64,000 nucleotides of DNA from Clostridiales bacterium. GTDB lineage: Bacteria > Bacillota > Clostridia > Christensenellales > Aristaeellaceae. Positions within the stretch are counted from its first letter, which is position 1; the number at the start of each line of letters is the position of its first letter. The stretch is taken from the NCBI GenBank assembly GCA_022787165.1, contig JALFVL010000020.1:1-64000 (forward strand). The letters are read 5' to 3'. A program made the translations under genes and the position numbers. The notes under the pieces are model-generated. The model worked only from the letters and a program-made list of their open reading frames with translations, was not told the origin of the DNA and did no database searches. Of this stretch, positions 1 to 11,219 are shown piece after piece.

Positions 1-573
1 GCAGATATTTTGATCTGCACAAAGTCTGATCTTGTGGTACGGGATATTGATCTGCTGAAAAACCTTGGACGAGTGACCGTTTCATGGTCGATCAACACAC
101 TGGATGAAAATTTCAAGAACGATATGGACTCTGCTTCGAGCATTGAGCGGCGCATCGCTACTATGAAGCAAGTATATGATGCAGGTATCCGTACAGTCTG
201 TTTCGTATCTCCGGTATTCCCCGGCATCACGGATTTTGAAGCCATCTTTGAGCAGGTAAAGGATCAGTGTGATCTGTTCTGGCTCGAAAACCTCAATCTT
301 CGGGGCGGCTTCAAGAAGACGATTATGGATTATATCGCCGGAAAATATCCTGACCTTGTACCGCTTTACGATGAGATCTATAACAAGCATAACCGCAGCT
401 ACTTTGAAGCGCTTGAAGTAAAAGCTGAGGAAATGGCTAAGAAGTATGATTGTCCCTTTGTGGATAATGAAATGCCTTATGGAAGAGTCCCGCAGGGACA
501 TCCGGTAATCGTGGATTATTTCTATCATGAGGAAATCCGTGGGACAGAAAATACAGGAAAAAGAAATTGTTAA
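1..573 (+). CDS. Radical SAM protein (Rv2578c/SPL-like), 5' truncated by window edge
   Basis: Frame open to base 1 (ADILICTKSDLVVRDI...); TIM-barrel C-terminal half typical of radical SAM SPL-like proteins (SWSINTLDE, VSPVFPGITD). Visibly lower GC than the rest of the window. Confidence 0.7.
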   Translation, partial: ADILICTKSDLVVRDIDLLKNLGRVTVSWSINTLDENFKNDMDSASSIERRIATMKQVYDAGIRTVCFVSPVFPGITDFEAIFEQVKDQCDLFWLENLNLRGGFKKTIMDYIAGKYPDLVPLYDEIYNKHNRSYFEALEVKAEEMAKKYDCPFVDNEMPYGRVPQGHPVIVDYFYHEEIRGTENTGKRNC

Positions 574-654
574 ACAGAAATTTATTGCTGCGGTGCATTC
601 GTATTTTGCCTCGCTTCAAACGCACAATTCCAGTTTGTCAAATAAATAATAAGG

Positions 655-694
655 GCGCACTTCTATACGGGGTAAACCCCGTATAGAAGTGCGC
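655..694. repeat. Perfect 18-bp inverted repeat with TAAA loop
   Basis: GCGCACTTCTATACGGGG-TAAA-CCCCGTATAGAAGTGCGC. Confidence 0.9.
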
Positions 695-803
695 TCGGTG
701 AGACTGAACACCACGGACACCTGAATGTCCGGGCCGTTTGCATCACTGCGTTCCGAACAAGGGGCTGCACCCCTTGCGCTGCGAAATCCGCTATTCCCAT
801 AAT

Positions 804-844
804 GTAAAAGGCGTGACCACAAAATGTGCGGTCACGCCTTTTAC
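804..844. terminator. Bidirectional-type terminator hairpin downstream of the fab operon
   Basis: GTAAAAGGCGTGACC ... GGTCACGCCTTTTAC, 15-bp perfect stem with A/T flanks. Confidence 0.75.
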
Positions 845-897
845 CTGTTTTACCGTCTTACGAACACCCCGCTAATGCAGGGGCGTCTCTTTTTCCA

Positions 898-1377
898 TCA
901 TTCCGCCGCGATTGCGGCCTTTTCCGTCTCGGCGGTCTCGGGGATCTGAATCTCGGGCATCAACTCGCGGCTGATGACCCCGAGCATCTCCTCCAGCCTG
1001 GCGCAGTCCTCCGGGCTGAAGCGCGCGACGATGCGCTCCATGACCTCCTCCATGTAGGCCTTGCTGATGTTGTAGTAGTCGATATACTTCTTCGTAACCT
1101 CCAGATGGAATTCCCGCCTGTCCACCTGGGACTGCACCTTGCGGATGTAGCCCTTTCTGATGAGGCTGTTGACCTTGTAGGCCGCGTTGGGCGAGGAGAT
1201 GCACATGAACCCCGCGAACTCGTTGACTGTCGGCCGCCCCAGCGCCATAATCGTCTCCACACAGAAGGTCTCCACCGTCGTCAGGCTGGCCTCCCGGCTC
1301 TGAAAGCGCTGAAAGATCTCCTTGTAAAAGTGCAGCTTGAACTTCGTATACACCGTAAAAAACGCGTCCCTGAGCAT
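898..1377 (-). CDS. MarR-family transcriptional regulator, last gene of the fatty-acid operon
   Basis: 159 aa MarR-type winged helix; co-directional with fab genes. Confidence 0.8.
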   Translation of the reverse strand: MLRDAFFTVYTKFKLHFYKEIFQRFQSREASLTTVETFCVETIMALGRPTVNEFAGFMCISSPNAAYKVNSLIRKGYIRKVQSQVDRREFHLEVTKKYIDYYNISKAYMEEVMERIVARFSPEDCARLEEMLGVISRELMPEIQIPETAETEKAAIAAE

Positions 1378-1465
1378 GGTTTTGCGTCCACCCTTCCCGT
1401 CGTTGCTTCATCCAGTATAGCACATCGCGGGAAAACTTCAATTCTCAAGGCGGACTTTTTTCCCG

Positions 1466-1906
1466 TCACGCATCCTGCTCGACGGCAAAGATCAGTTCCG
1501 CCGAGCAGGCGATCTTCCCGCTTACGCTCGCCGTGCAGCTGCCGATGCCAACAGGCCCCCGGTGCGCCGTCAGGCGGCATTCCATCTCCAGCACGTCGCC
1601 GGGGATCACCTTGCGCTTAAAGCGCGCGTTTTTGACGCCGCCGAAGAGCACGATTCTGCCCCGGTTTTCCGGCAGGGAGAGCAGCGCGACCGCGCCGACC
1701 TGCGCCATCGCCTCCAGAATCAGCACGCCGGGCATGACGTGCTCCTGTGGAAAGTGGCCGCAGAAGAACGGCTCACCCACGCTCACGCACTTGACGCCCC
1801 GAGCCCACACGCCGCTCTCGCCGTCCGTGATCCGGTCGACGAGCGCGAAGGGATAGCGATGCGGCAGAATTTCCGCGATCTGATTGGAATTGAGCTGCAT
1901 GATCAT
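1466..1906 (-). CDS. fabZ: 3-hydroxyacyl-ACP dehydratase FabZ
   Basis: MIMQLNSNQIAEILPHRYPFALVDRI...GHFPQEHVMPGVLILEAMAQVGAVA; FabZ motif. Confidence 0.95.
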   Translation of the reverse strand: MIMQLNSNQIAEILPHRYPFALVDRITDGESGVWARGVKCVSVGEPFFCGHFPQEHVMPGVLILEAMAQVGAVALLSLPENRGRIVLFGGVKNARFKRKVIPGDVLEMECRLTAHRGPVGIGSCTASVSGKIACSAELIFAVEQDA

Positions 1907-3141
1907 TCCTCCCATCGTTTGAGCAGCAGGCTCACGTTGTGCCCGCCGAAGCCCAGCGAATTGCTCATCGCATAGCGCAGATCGGCCTGCCGCCCCACGT
2001 TGGCGACCGGATCGATGTCGCACGCGGGATCCGGCACGCGGTAGTTGATCGTCGGCGGGGCAAAGCCGTCCCGCAGCGCGAGCGCCGTGAACGCCGCCTC
2101 GACCGCGCCCGCCGCGCCGAGCATGTGTCCGGTCATCGACTTGGTCGAGCTCATCATGAGCTTTGCGGCGTGGAGGCCGAAGACCGCGTGGACGGCCGCC
2201 GTCTCACCCGCGTCGTTGAGCGGGGTCGAGGTGCCGTGCGCGTTGATGTAGGCGACCTCCTGCGCGCGCACGCCGCCGTCCGCGAGCGCCATGCGCATCG
2301 CGCCCGCGCCGCCGCGGCCGTCCGGGGCGGGCGCCGTGATGTGGTAGGCGTCACAGGTTGCGCCGTAGCCGGCGATCTCCGCGAGAATCGCCGCGCCGCG
2401 CCCCTGCGCATGCTCGAGCGACTCGAGCAGGAGCATGCCCGCGCCCTCGCCCATGACAAAGCCGCTGCGCTCCGCGTCAAAGGGAATCGACGCGCGCGCC
2501 GGGTCCTCCGTAAGCGAGAGCGCCTTCATCGAGGCGAAGCCGCCCAGGGCCAGCGGCGTGATGCTCGCCTCTGTGCCGCCGCAGAGCATGACGTCGGCGT
2601 AGCCGTCGCGGATGTAGTGGAAGGCGTCGCCCACCGCGTTGCCGCCGCTCGCGCAGGCCGTCACGGGGCAGGTGCACATGCCCCGAAAGCCCACGTCGAT
2701 GGCGATCTGTCCGGCGGCCATGTTGCTGATGGCCATCGGGATGTAATACGGAGAAATGCGGTCAAAGCCGCGTTCAAGGCCCCGGCTGTGCTCCTGCTCC
2801 GTGATCGTCTGTCCGCCGATGCCGCTGGCGACGCTCACGCCGCAGCGCTCCGCGTCGATCGCTTCCCGGTCGAGCTTCGCCTGCGCGAGCGCCTCCCGGG
2901 CGGCGACCAGCGCGAGCTGCGTAAAGCGGCCCATGTGCCGCGCCGCGAGCTTCGTCATGTGCGCCTCGGGATCAAAGCCCTTGACCTCCGCCGCCAGATG
3001 CACCCTGCGCTGCGACGCGTCGACCTGCGTGATCGGCGCAATGCCGCATACGCCCGCGCGCGCGGCCTCCCAGCTCTCCCGGGCCGTCAGCCCGATGGGC
3101 GTCACCGCGCCGATGCCCGTTATCACAACCCGCCGTCTCAT
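1903..3141 (-). CDS. fabF: Beta-ketoacyl-ACP synthase II FabF
   Basis: MRRRVVITGIGAVTPIGLT..., TACASGGNAVGDA, NAHGTSTPLND, SNSLGFGGHNVSLLLKR; start reassigned within the longer ORF. Confidence 0.95.
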   Translation of the reverse strand: MRRRVVITGIGAVTPIGLTARESWEAARAGVCGIAPITQVDASQRRVHLAAEVKGFDPEAHMTKLAARHMGRFTQLALVAAREALAQAKLDREAIDAERCGVSVASGIGGQTITEQEHSRGLERGFDRISPYYIPMAISNMAAGQIAIDVGFRGMCTCPVTACASGGNAVGDAFHYIRDGYADVMLCGGTEASITPLALGGFASMKALSLTEDPARASIPFDAERSGFVMGEGAGMLLLESLEHAQGRGAAILAEIAGYGATCDAYHITAPAPDGRGGAGAMRMALADGGVRAQEVAYINAHGTSTPLNDAGETAAVHAVFGLHAAKLMMSSTKSMTGHMLGAAGAVEAAFTALALRDGFAPPTINYRVPDPACDIDPVANVGRQADLRYAMSNSLGFGGHNVSLLLKRWEE

Positions 3142-3179
3142 CCCGCTCTGTGCTCCTCCTGTTTTGTCTCCTTGTCCGG

Positions 3180-3923
3180 TCACATCGCCATGCCGCCGTC
3201 GACCGCCAGCACCTGGCCGGTGATATACGCCGCGTCGTCGCTCGCCAGGAACGCGACGGCCCTGGCGACCTCCTGCGCCTGCCCAAGCCGGCCCGCCGGA
3301 ATCTGCGCCAGCAGCGCCTTCCGGTTCTCCGGCGGGAGCGCTGCCGTCATGTCCGTCTCGATAAAGCCCGGGGCGACCGCGTTGACCGTGATGTTCTTGA
3401 AGGCCAGCTCGCGCGCCGCCGACTTCGTCAGGCCGATGACGCCAGCCTTGCTCGCCGCGTAGTTCGCCTGGCCCGCGTTGCCGCGCAGTCCCGTGACGGA
3501 GCTGATGTTGACGATGCGCCCGCAGCCCTGCTTCATCATCGCATGTACGACGGCGCGCAGGCACAGGTACGTTCCCTTGAGGTTCGTATCGAGGACGGCG
3601 TCAAAGTCCGCCTCCTTCATCATCAGCAGGAAGCCGTCGCGCGTGATGCCCGCGTTGTTGACGAGGATGTCGATCCGGCCAAACGCGCTGACCGCCTGCT
3701 TCATCATCGCCTTGACCGCCTGCGCGTCGGAGACGTCGCAGCGCAGCGCCAGCGCCTTTGCGCCCAGCTGCTCGCATGCCGCCGCCGTCTCCTGTGCCGC
3801 CGCCTCGCTGCCCGCGTAGCAGAGCACGACGTTCGCGCCCCGCGCGGCCAGCTCCAGACAAACGGCCCTGCCGATGCCTCGGCTGCCGCCGGTGACGACG
3901 GCCGTCCTTCCCGTCAGTTCCAT
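3180..3923 (-). CDS. fabG: 3-oxoacyl-ACP reductase FabG
   Basis: MELTGRTAVVTGGSRGIGRAV..., YAASKAGVIGLTKS; SDR family. Confidence 0.95.
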   Translation of the reverse strand: MELTGRTAVVTGGSRGIGRAVCLELAARGANVVLCYAGSEAAAQETAAACEQLGAKALALRCDVSDAQAVKAMMKQAVSAFGRIDILVNNAGITRDGFLLMMKEADFDAVLDTNLKGTYLCLRAVVHAMMKQGCGRIVNISSVTGLRGNAGQANYAASKAGVIGLTKSAARELAFKNITVNAVAPGFIETDMTAALPPENRKALLAQIPAGRLGQAQEVARAVAFLASDDAAYITGQVLAVDGGMAM

Positions 3924-3942
3924 CGCTCTCTTCCTTTCCCTC

Positions 3943-4884
3943 TCAGCCATGCCACGCCCTGTCCGTCCGCTCAAGCGCCGCGAGGCCGTCCGCGTAGAGC
4001 TGCGTGAGGATCTCGCGCACCGGGCGAATCTCATGCAGCATGCCCGCGACCTGGCCCGTCATGACGCTGCCCGTCTCGACGTCGCCGTCAAAGACCGCGC
4101 GGCGAAGCCCGCCGAGCGTCAGCTTTTCCAGCTCCTCCAGCGACGCGCCCTGCTGCTCCAGCGCGAGATACTGCCGCGCCATTTTGTTTTTGAGCACGCG
4201 CACGGGGCCGCCGACGCTTCTGCCGGTGACGGTCGTGTCGCTGTCGCGGGCGCGCAGCAGCGCCTCCTTATAGCGCGCATGAATCGGGCATTCCTCGCTC
4301 GCCAGCAGGCAGGTGCCCACCTGCACGCCGCAGGCGCCCAGCGAGAGCGCGGCGGCGAACTGCCGCCCGTCCCCGATGCCGCCCGCCGCGATGACCGGCA
4401 CATCGACCGCGTCCGCCACCTGCGGCACGAGCGCCATCGTCGTCATCTCGCCGACGTGGCCGCCCGACTCCGTGCCTTCCGCGATGACGGCGTCCGCGCC
4501 CGCGCGGACAAAGCGCTGCGCGAAGGCGACCGCCGCCACGACCGGAATGACCCGGATGCCCGCCGCCTTGAAGGCCGGGATGTACTTGCCCGGATTGCCC
4601 GCGCCCGTCGTCACGACCCTGACGCCCTCCTCGATCACGACCTTCGCCTGCTCGTCCGCAGCGGGGTTCATCAGCATGAGGTTGACGCCAAACGGCCTGT
4701 CCGTCAGCGCCCGGCAGCGGCGGATGTGCCCGCGCAGCTCCTCGCCGGAGCGCATGCCGCCCGCGCCGATCAGGCCCAGCGCGCCGGCGTTTGAGCAGGC
4801 CGCGGCAAACTCGCCCGTGGCGATGTTCGCCATGCCGCCCTGAATGATGGGGAGCTCCGTCCCCAGAATGTCTGCAATATTCAT
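3943..4884 (-). CDS. fabK: Enoyl-ACP reductase II FabK (FMN-dependent)
   Basis: MNIADILGTELPIIQGGMANIATGEFAAACSNAGALGLIGAG...; NMO/FabK family in fab operon. Confidence 0.92.
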   Translation of the reverse strand: MNIADILGTELPIIQGGMANIATGEFAAACSNAGALGLIGAGGMRSGEELRGHIRRCRALTDRPFGVNLMLMNPAADEQAKVVIEEGVRVVTTGAGNPGKYIPAFKAAGIRVIPVVAAVAFAQRFVRAGADAVIAEGTESGGHVGEMTTMALVPQVADAVDVPVIAAGGIGDGRQFAAALSLGACGVQVGTCLLASEECPIHARYKEALLRARDSDTTVTGRSVGGPVRVLKNKMARQYLALEQQGASLEELEKLTLGGLRRAVFDGDVETGSVMTGQVAGMLHEIRPVREILTQLYADGLAALERTDRAWHG

Positions 4885-4979
4885 CGTTTCCTCCTGCCGC
4901 GCCGCTCAGGTCGTGGACACAGGCATCGCTTTTTCATTCCATGCTTCTTCTTCATAAAACGAACAATGGCGTGCCACAG

Positions 4980-5786
4980 TCAGCGCGGCGCAAACGTCAT
5001 GGCGCGAAAGCGCGCGGCGCGCTCCGTCGCCAGCTCCGCGCCCGGCCTGCCCACAAGCGCCTCAAGCTGCTTGACAAGCGCCGCATCCAGTGCGGCAAGC
5101 GCCGCCCGGGCATCCTCGTGCGCGCCGCCCTCCGGCTCCGGGATGATGCCGTCGATCACGCCCAGCTCAAGCAGCTCCGGCGCGGTCATCTTCATCAGCG
5201 CGCAGGCCTCCTCGTGCCGGGAGGCGTCCTTCCAGAGGATGCTGGCAAAGCCCTCCGGCGAGAGAATCGCGTAGACGGCGTTTTCCAGCATCAGCACGCG
5301 GTTGGCCACGGCCAGCGCGAGCGCGCCGCCGCTGTTGCCCTCGCCCGTGATCACGGCGATCACCGGCACCCTCAGGCGGCTCATCTCAAAGAGGCTGCGC
5401 GCGATGGCCTCGCCCTGCCCGTGCTCCTCGGCGCTCATGCCGGGATACGCGCCTGCCGTGTCAATCAGTGTGATGATGGGCCTGCCGAATTTCTCCGCCT
5501 GCTTCATCAGCCGCAGCGCCTTGCGGTAGCCCTCCGGGCTGGGCATGCCGAAGTTCATGCGCAGGTTTTCCGTGAGCGTCCTGCCCTTGCGCGTGCCGAT
5601 GACCGTCACCGGCCGCCCGTGAAACAGCGCGACGCCGCCGAGAATCGCCTCGTCCTCGCCGCAGCAGCGGTCGCCGCGCAGCTCGAAGAACTCGGGAAAC
5701 AGCGCGCCGATGATCTCCCGCGCGCCCGGGCGCTGCGGATGCCGCGCCAGCGCGAGCCGCTGCGCCGCGCTCCGGTTTTCATCCAT
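4980..5786 (-). CDS. accA: Acetyl-CoA carboxylase carboxyltransferase alpha subunit
   Basis: [52 protein letters not shown]. Confidence 0.95.
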   Translation of the reverse strand: MDENRSAAQRLALARHPQRPGAREIIGALFPEFFELRGDRCCGEDEAILGGVALFHGRPVTVIGTRKGRTLTENLRMNFGMPSPEGYRKALRLMKQAEKFGRPIITLIDTAGAYPGMSAEEHGQGEAIARSLFEMSRLRVPVIAVITGEGNSGGALALAVANRVLMLENAVYAILSPEGFASILWKDASRHEEACALMKMTAPELLELGVIDGIIPEPEGGAHEDARAALAALDAALVKQLEALVGRPGAELATERAARFRAMTFAPR

Positions 5787-6645
5787 CCGCGTTCCCTCCC
5801 CCGTGCAGCATCAGCAGGCGCGAAAGCGCCTCCCGCAGCTCGCCGCGCGGCACAACCGCGTCAACGAAGCCATGCGCCATCATGAATTCCGCGCGCTGGA
5901 AGTCCTCCGGCAGCTTCTGGCCGATGGTCTGCTCGATGACGCGCGGGCCGGCAAAGCCGATCAGCGCGCCCGGCTCCGCCAAGATGACGTCGCCCAGCGA
6001 GGCGAAGCTCGCCGTGACGCCGCCGGTCGTCGGGTCGGTCAGCACGCAGACGCAGAGGAGCCCCGCCTCGTCAAAGCGGGCCAGCGCCGCGCTCGTCTTC
6101 GCCATCTGCATCAGCGAGCAGATGCCCTCCTGCATTCTCGCGCCGCCGCTGGCCGCAAAGAGGATCAGCGGCAGGCGGCTTGAGAGCGCGTGCTCGATCG
6201 CCAGGGTGATCTTCTCGCCGACCGCCGCGCTCATGCTGCCCATCAAAAAGCGCCTGTCCAGCACACAGGCCACGCAGGGACGTCCCCCGATTTTGCCCTG
6301 CGCCGTGACGGCGGCCTCGCGCAGGCCGGTTTTGTGCTTCGCCTCGCGCAGCTTCTGTGCGTAGCCGGGGAAGCGCAGCGGGTCCGCCGCGCCCAGGCCG
6401 CGGTTCAGCTCGCGGTATTTGCCGCCGTCAAACGTCGCCCTGAGCCGGGAGACGGCATCCATCGGGAAGTGATGACCGCAGGCCGGGCAGACGGAGAGGT
6501 TCGCCGCGACCTCCTTTTTGGGGCTTTCCACGGCGCATTTCGGGCAGGTCAGCATCTGGTCGCTGGGCAAATAGCTGCCGTAGAGCGTCTTCATCGCCTG
6601 CAGACGGATGCGCCGCTTCTCAAAGACGTTGTTCATCGTTTCCAT
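5779..6645 (-). CDS. accD: Acetyl-CoA carboxylase carboxyltransferase beta subunit
   Basis: N-terminal Zn ribbon CPKC...CPAC and carboxyltransferase SGGARMQEG. Confidence 0.95.
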   Translation of the reverse strand: METMNNVFEKRRIRLQAMKTLYGSYLPSDQMLTCPKCAVESPKKEVAANLSVCPACGHHFPMDAVSRLRATFDGGKYRELNRGLGAADPLRFPGYAQKLREAKHKTGLREAAVTAQGKIGGRPCVACVLDRRFLMGSMSAAVGEKITLAIEHALSSRLPLILFAASGGARMQEGICSLMQMAKTSAALARFDEAGLLCVCVLTDPTTGGVTASFASLGDVILAEPGALIGFAGPRVIEQTIGQKLPEDFQRAEFMMAHGFVDAVVPRGELREALSRLLMLHGGGNADG

Positions 6646-6692
6646 TTCAGTTTCTTGACTCTTCCTGATTCAGTACCAAATTGCTTTCATCA

Positions 6693-6765
6693 GCGCGAAG
6701 CGAAGAAGGGTCAAGGGACGAAGTCCCTTGGCGGGTTTTAGGGCAGCAGCCCTAACGTTCCCCTC
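6693..6765 (+). repeat. Dispersed hairpin-rich intergenic repeat, partial copy A
   Basis: GCGAAGCGAAGAAGGGTCAAGGGACGAAGTCCCTTG...TAGGGCAGCAGCCCTAACGT; same module as 23647-23800. Confidence 0.8.
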
Positions 6766-6776
6766 TTCCAGGGAGG

Positions 6777-8158
<1,382 letters not shown>

Positions 8159-8165
<7 letters not shown>

Positions 8166-8587
8166 GGCCTGTAACGGAACAGCGGCTCGCCGTAGGCGGC
8201 CAGCGTCCCGTTCTCCTTGCAGACCCCGGTGATCACGCAGTCGCAGGGCGCGGGAATCTCGCTGATCATCTTCATGGCCTCCATCAGGCAGACCGTCTGT
8301 CCCTTGCGCACGCGCGTGCCAACCTCGGCATAGGGCACCTCGCCCGGCGCCGCGGCCGCGTAAAACACGCCTGCCAGCGGCGCTATGATCGCCTCGTCCG
8401 TCGCTTCGGCGCTCTGCGCGGGGCTTTGCGCCGGCGCGCTCTGCGCCTCGCCAGCCGGGGCGGGGGACAGCGCGGACGCGGACGCGCGGCTCAGCTCCAG
8501 GGAAAAGTCGCCGCGGCGCAGCTTCAGGCTCGCAAGGCCGCTGCGCTCAAAGCGCTCAAGCAGCTCGTAAATCTCCTGATTCGTCAT
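8159..8587 (-). CDS. accB: Biotin carboxyl carrier protein AccB
   Basis: C-terminal biotinyl domain with LMEAMKMISEI. Confidence 0.93.
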
Positions 8588-8589
8588 GC

Positions 8590-8820
8590 TCAGCCCTGAT
8601 GCGCCTCCAGGTAGGTCACAATGTCGCCGACGGTCTGCATGCCCGGCATCGCCTCATCCTCGATGCTCACGCCCGTCGCCTCCTCCAGCGCCATCATCAG
8701 CTCGACCGCCGCGAGCGAATCCGCGCCCAGATCCTCCCTGAGCTTCGCCTCCGCCGTCACATCCTCCGCATTGCAGCCCAGCGTCTCCGCGATCACGTCG
8801 CGCACCTGATCAAGATTCAT
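8590..8820 (-). CDS. acpP: Acyl carrier protein
   Basis: MNLDQVRDVIAETLGC...LREDLGADSLAAVELMMALEEATGVSI; DSL phosphopantetheine site. Confidence 0.95.
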   Translation of the reverse strand: MNLDQVRDVIAETLGCNAEDVTAEAKLREDLGADSLAAVELMMALEEATGVSIEDEAMPGMQTVGDIVTYLEAHQG

Positions 8821-8849
8821 ATCGTTTGTCTCCTTGCTCTCTTTTTTAT

Positions 8850-8922
8850 CAATTATTTTAGGCAAATTATTTTAGCTAAAATAATTGAGACAAATTATAG
8901 GGGCAGCCGACGCGTTTGTCAA
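8850..8922 (-). promoter_or_regulatory. fab operon promoter with overlapping palindromic operator
   Basis: Minus strand TTGACA (8917-8922), 17-nt spacer, TATAAT (8894-8899); downstream 22-bp perfect palindrome AATTATTTTAGCTAAAATAATT (8865-8886) and extra half-site CAATTATTTTAG (8850-8861). Confidence 0.85.
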
Positions 8923-9069
8923 GGGCTTTTTTCGATTTTTCCGCATGCAAAAGGGGGCCTCCTTTCCCTTTATAAGGAAAGAAAGCCCCGCATTCTGTCA
9001 TTTGAGCTGGTCGTTTCCGTGCAGATCAGGCCCGTCTCAAACCGGGCTGCGCCTGTGCGGCGACCTGCG

Positions 9070-9318
9070 TCACCTCCAGCCAAGCAGCCCCTTTCGGGCC
9101 GGCTCCGCGCGCCAGCCCGTGACGCGGTAGCCCGTCCCCTCGAGCGCGCGCTCAAGCTCCTCGCGGGAGATTTCCCGCTCCGCGAAAACCTGCGCGCAGC
9201 CCTTCCCGTGGGAGGATGTCACCTTCTTCACCGGCAGCGCCTTGCGGATCGCCTCGTTTACATGGGACTCACACATCGCGCAGGCCATGCCGTCGATATC
9301 AACCGTGATTCTGAGCAT
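9070..9318 (-). CDS. Heavy-metal-associated (HMA) domain protein
   Basis: MLRITVDIDGMACAMCESHVNEAIRKALPVKKVTSSHGKG; MxCxxC metal site. Confidence 0.85.
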   Translation of the reverse strand: MLRITVDIDGMACAMCESHVNEAIRKALPVKKVTSSHGKGCAQVFAEREISREELERALEGTGYRVTGWRAEPARKGLLGWR

Positions 9319-9378
9319 CTGAATTGCCTCCTTTGATCGTCCGTCGCAGAGGAGGAGAGCGTTTTGCCCGCCCCAAAA

Positions 9379-9405
9379 TTAGTATTGTCTAACATCGTTG
9401 GTCAA
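9379..9405 (-). promoter_or_regulatory. Possible DtxR/IdeR-like operator overlapping a promoter upstream of the HMA gene
   Basis: TTAGACAATACTAA on the minus strand (TTAG-N6-CTAA) just downstream of TTGACC. Confidence 0.4.
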
Positions 9406-9634
9406 ACAGGCCGCACATCCCTGCGCGGCAGTTCTCATTGTAGCGGAATCCTCCCGCCGTGTCAAGGCCGCCCCGGCGCGCTCTCCGCTTTTCCGCGGTT
9501 CCCGCCTTCTGAACGTCTTCTTTACAAAAACACGTATTATTTTATTTTTTCGCTTGCAATATTCGCCTTTTTCTGCTATCCTATCGAAGATTTGAGCATT
9601 TTACGATGCTACTTTTACAAATGGAGGTCGGACT

Positions 9635-10966
9635 ATGAAAGACAAGAACAACAGGTTGGCCCTTCACATGCTGACGGCTATGGTCCTTGGCATCGTCGTC
9701 GGACTCGTCTTCATGGCGGTCCGCGAGCATCTCGGTTCCGCGTCCCCCGCCTGGCAGGCGATCAACAATCTGCTCTTCCAGGATATCACCGCCAGCGGCG
9801 CAGAGAGCGCGATTGGCCTGTTCTATCTGTGCGGCCAGCTCTTCATCCGCAGCCTGCAGCTCGTCATCGTTCCGATGGTGTTCTGTTCTATTGTCATTGC
9901 CATTGGCAACATCACTGACGCCGCCACGCTCGGCCGTGTTTCTCTCAAGACGTTCGGCCTCTTCCTTTTGACCAGCTTCTCCGCTTTGATTCTGGCGGGT
10001 GTTGTTGGTCTTCTTTTTTACAAGGCGGGCACCTTCAACACGGTGATTGAGGGCATCGCGGCGACGAGCGGCTCGACCGGCTCCAATCCGCTCAACGTCA
10101 TCCTCAACATCATCCCCAGCAACATCGGCTCGACCTTCTCGGTCAACACGAGCGTGCTGGCCGTCGTCTTCCTCGCCGTCTCCTGCGGCCTGTGCATGAA
10201 CAATCTGCACCTTGGCAAGGACAGCGCCATCAGCCACGGCTGCAAGGAGGTCAGCGACGTGATCGTCGTCTTCCTCAACTTCGTCGTGGAGAAGTTCGGC
10301 CCGATCGCGATCTTCATGCTGCTGTGCCGCACGTTCGCGACCTACGGCATCACCTACCTGCGCCCGGCGCTGAGCTACGTCGTCATCACGGTGGCGCTGC
10401 TGCTCGCGTTCCTCTTCATCGGCTATCCGCTGATTCTCGCGCTGCTGACCCGCCTCAACCCGATCTTGTTCATCAAGAAAATCTTCCGCGTGGTCGTCTT
10501 CGGCTTCTCGACGTCCTCCAGCGCCGCGACGCTGCCGCTGAACATCGACACGAACGTCAAGCAGCTGGGCGTCGACAACCAGATCGCCTCCTACGTCCTG
10601 CCGCTGGGCATGACCATCAACATGGACGGCACGGCCATCATGCAGGTCGTCGCGACGCTGTTCCTCGCCGGTGTGGGCAGCTACTCCGTCTCCGTCGGCC
10701 AGCTCGTGATCATCATGCTCCTGGCGCTGATCGCCTCGGCCGGCACGCCCGCCGCGCCCGGCGCCGGCGCGATCATCCTCTTCACGATCCTCTCCGGCGT
10801 GGGCTTCACCGGCGAGGCCGCGATGATGGGCTACGCGCTGATTCTGGCGATCAACCGCCCGATCGAGATGCTCGTCACCAGCCTCAACTGCGTCGGCGAT
10901 TCCGTCGCCGCCATCACCGTCGCCAAGAGCGAGGGCAAGCTCGACGAGCAGGTCTACAACGCCTGA
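9635..10966 (+). CDS. Dicarboxylate/amino acid:cation symporter (DAACS family)
   Basis: 443 aa; FSTSSSAATLPLN, GMTINMDGTAI and AGTPAAPGAG motifs of DAACS. Confidence 0.93.
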   Translation: MKDKNNRLALHMLTAMVLGIVVGLVFMAVREHLGSASPAWQAINNLLFQDITASGAESAIGLFYLCGQLFIRSLQLVIVPMVFCSIVIAIGNITDAATLGRVSLKTFGLFLLTSFSALILAGVVGLLFYKAGTFNTVIEGIAATSGSTGSNPLNVILNIIPSNIGSTFSVNTSVLAVVFLAVSCGLCMNNLHLGKDSAISHGCKEVSDVIVVFLNFVVEKFGPIAIFMLLCRTFATYGITYLRPALSYVVITVALLLAFLFIGYPLILALLTRLNPILFIKKIFRVVVFGFSTSSSAATLPLNIDTNVKQLGVDNQIASYVLPLGMTINMDGTAIMQVVATLFLAGVGSYSVSVGQLVIIMLLALIASAGTPAAPGAGAIILFTILSGVGFTGEAAMMGYALILAINRPIEMLVTSLNCVGDSVAAITVAKSEGKLDEQVYNA

Positions 10967-11008
10967 CCTCCTTTCCTTTGGTGACGCCCCCTTGTCAACA
11001 ATCCTTCA

Positions 11009-11034
11009 CCCTCCCGATGTCTCGGGAGGGTTTT
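11009..11034 (+). terminator. Rho-independent terminator
   Basis: CCCTCCCGA-TGTC-TCGGGAGGG-TTTT. Confidence 0.85.
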
Positions 11035-11219
11035 CTGTTGCCTCCAGCCGCGTCCTTCGCCATCGTTTTTGTATACTTTTGCTCGATTTCTCCAGGATTG
11101 CCGCGCAGTTTGTCGCAATTCCCGCAGAGTCTTTGTTGACTTTTTCCGTTTTGTCCATTAGAATATAGGCAGGTATTTCTAAACTTTTGTCCATTCACTC
11201 TGGAGAGGACGGCAAGGAT

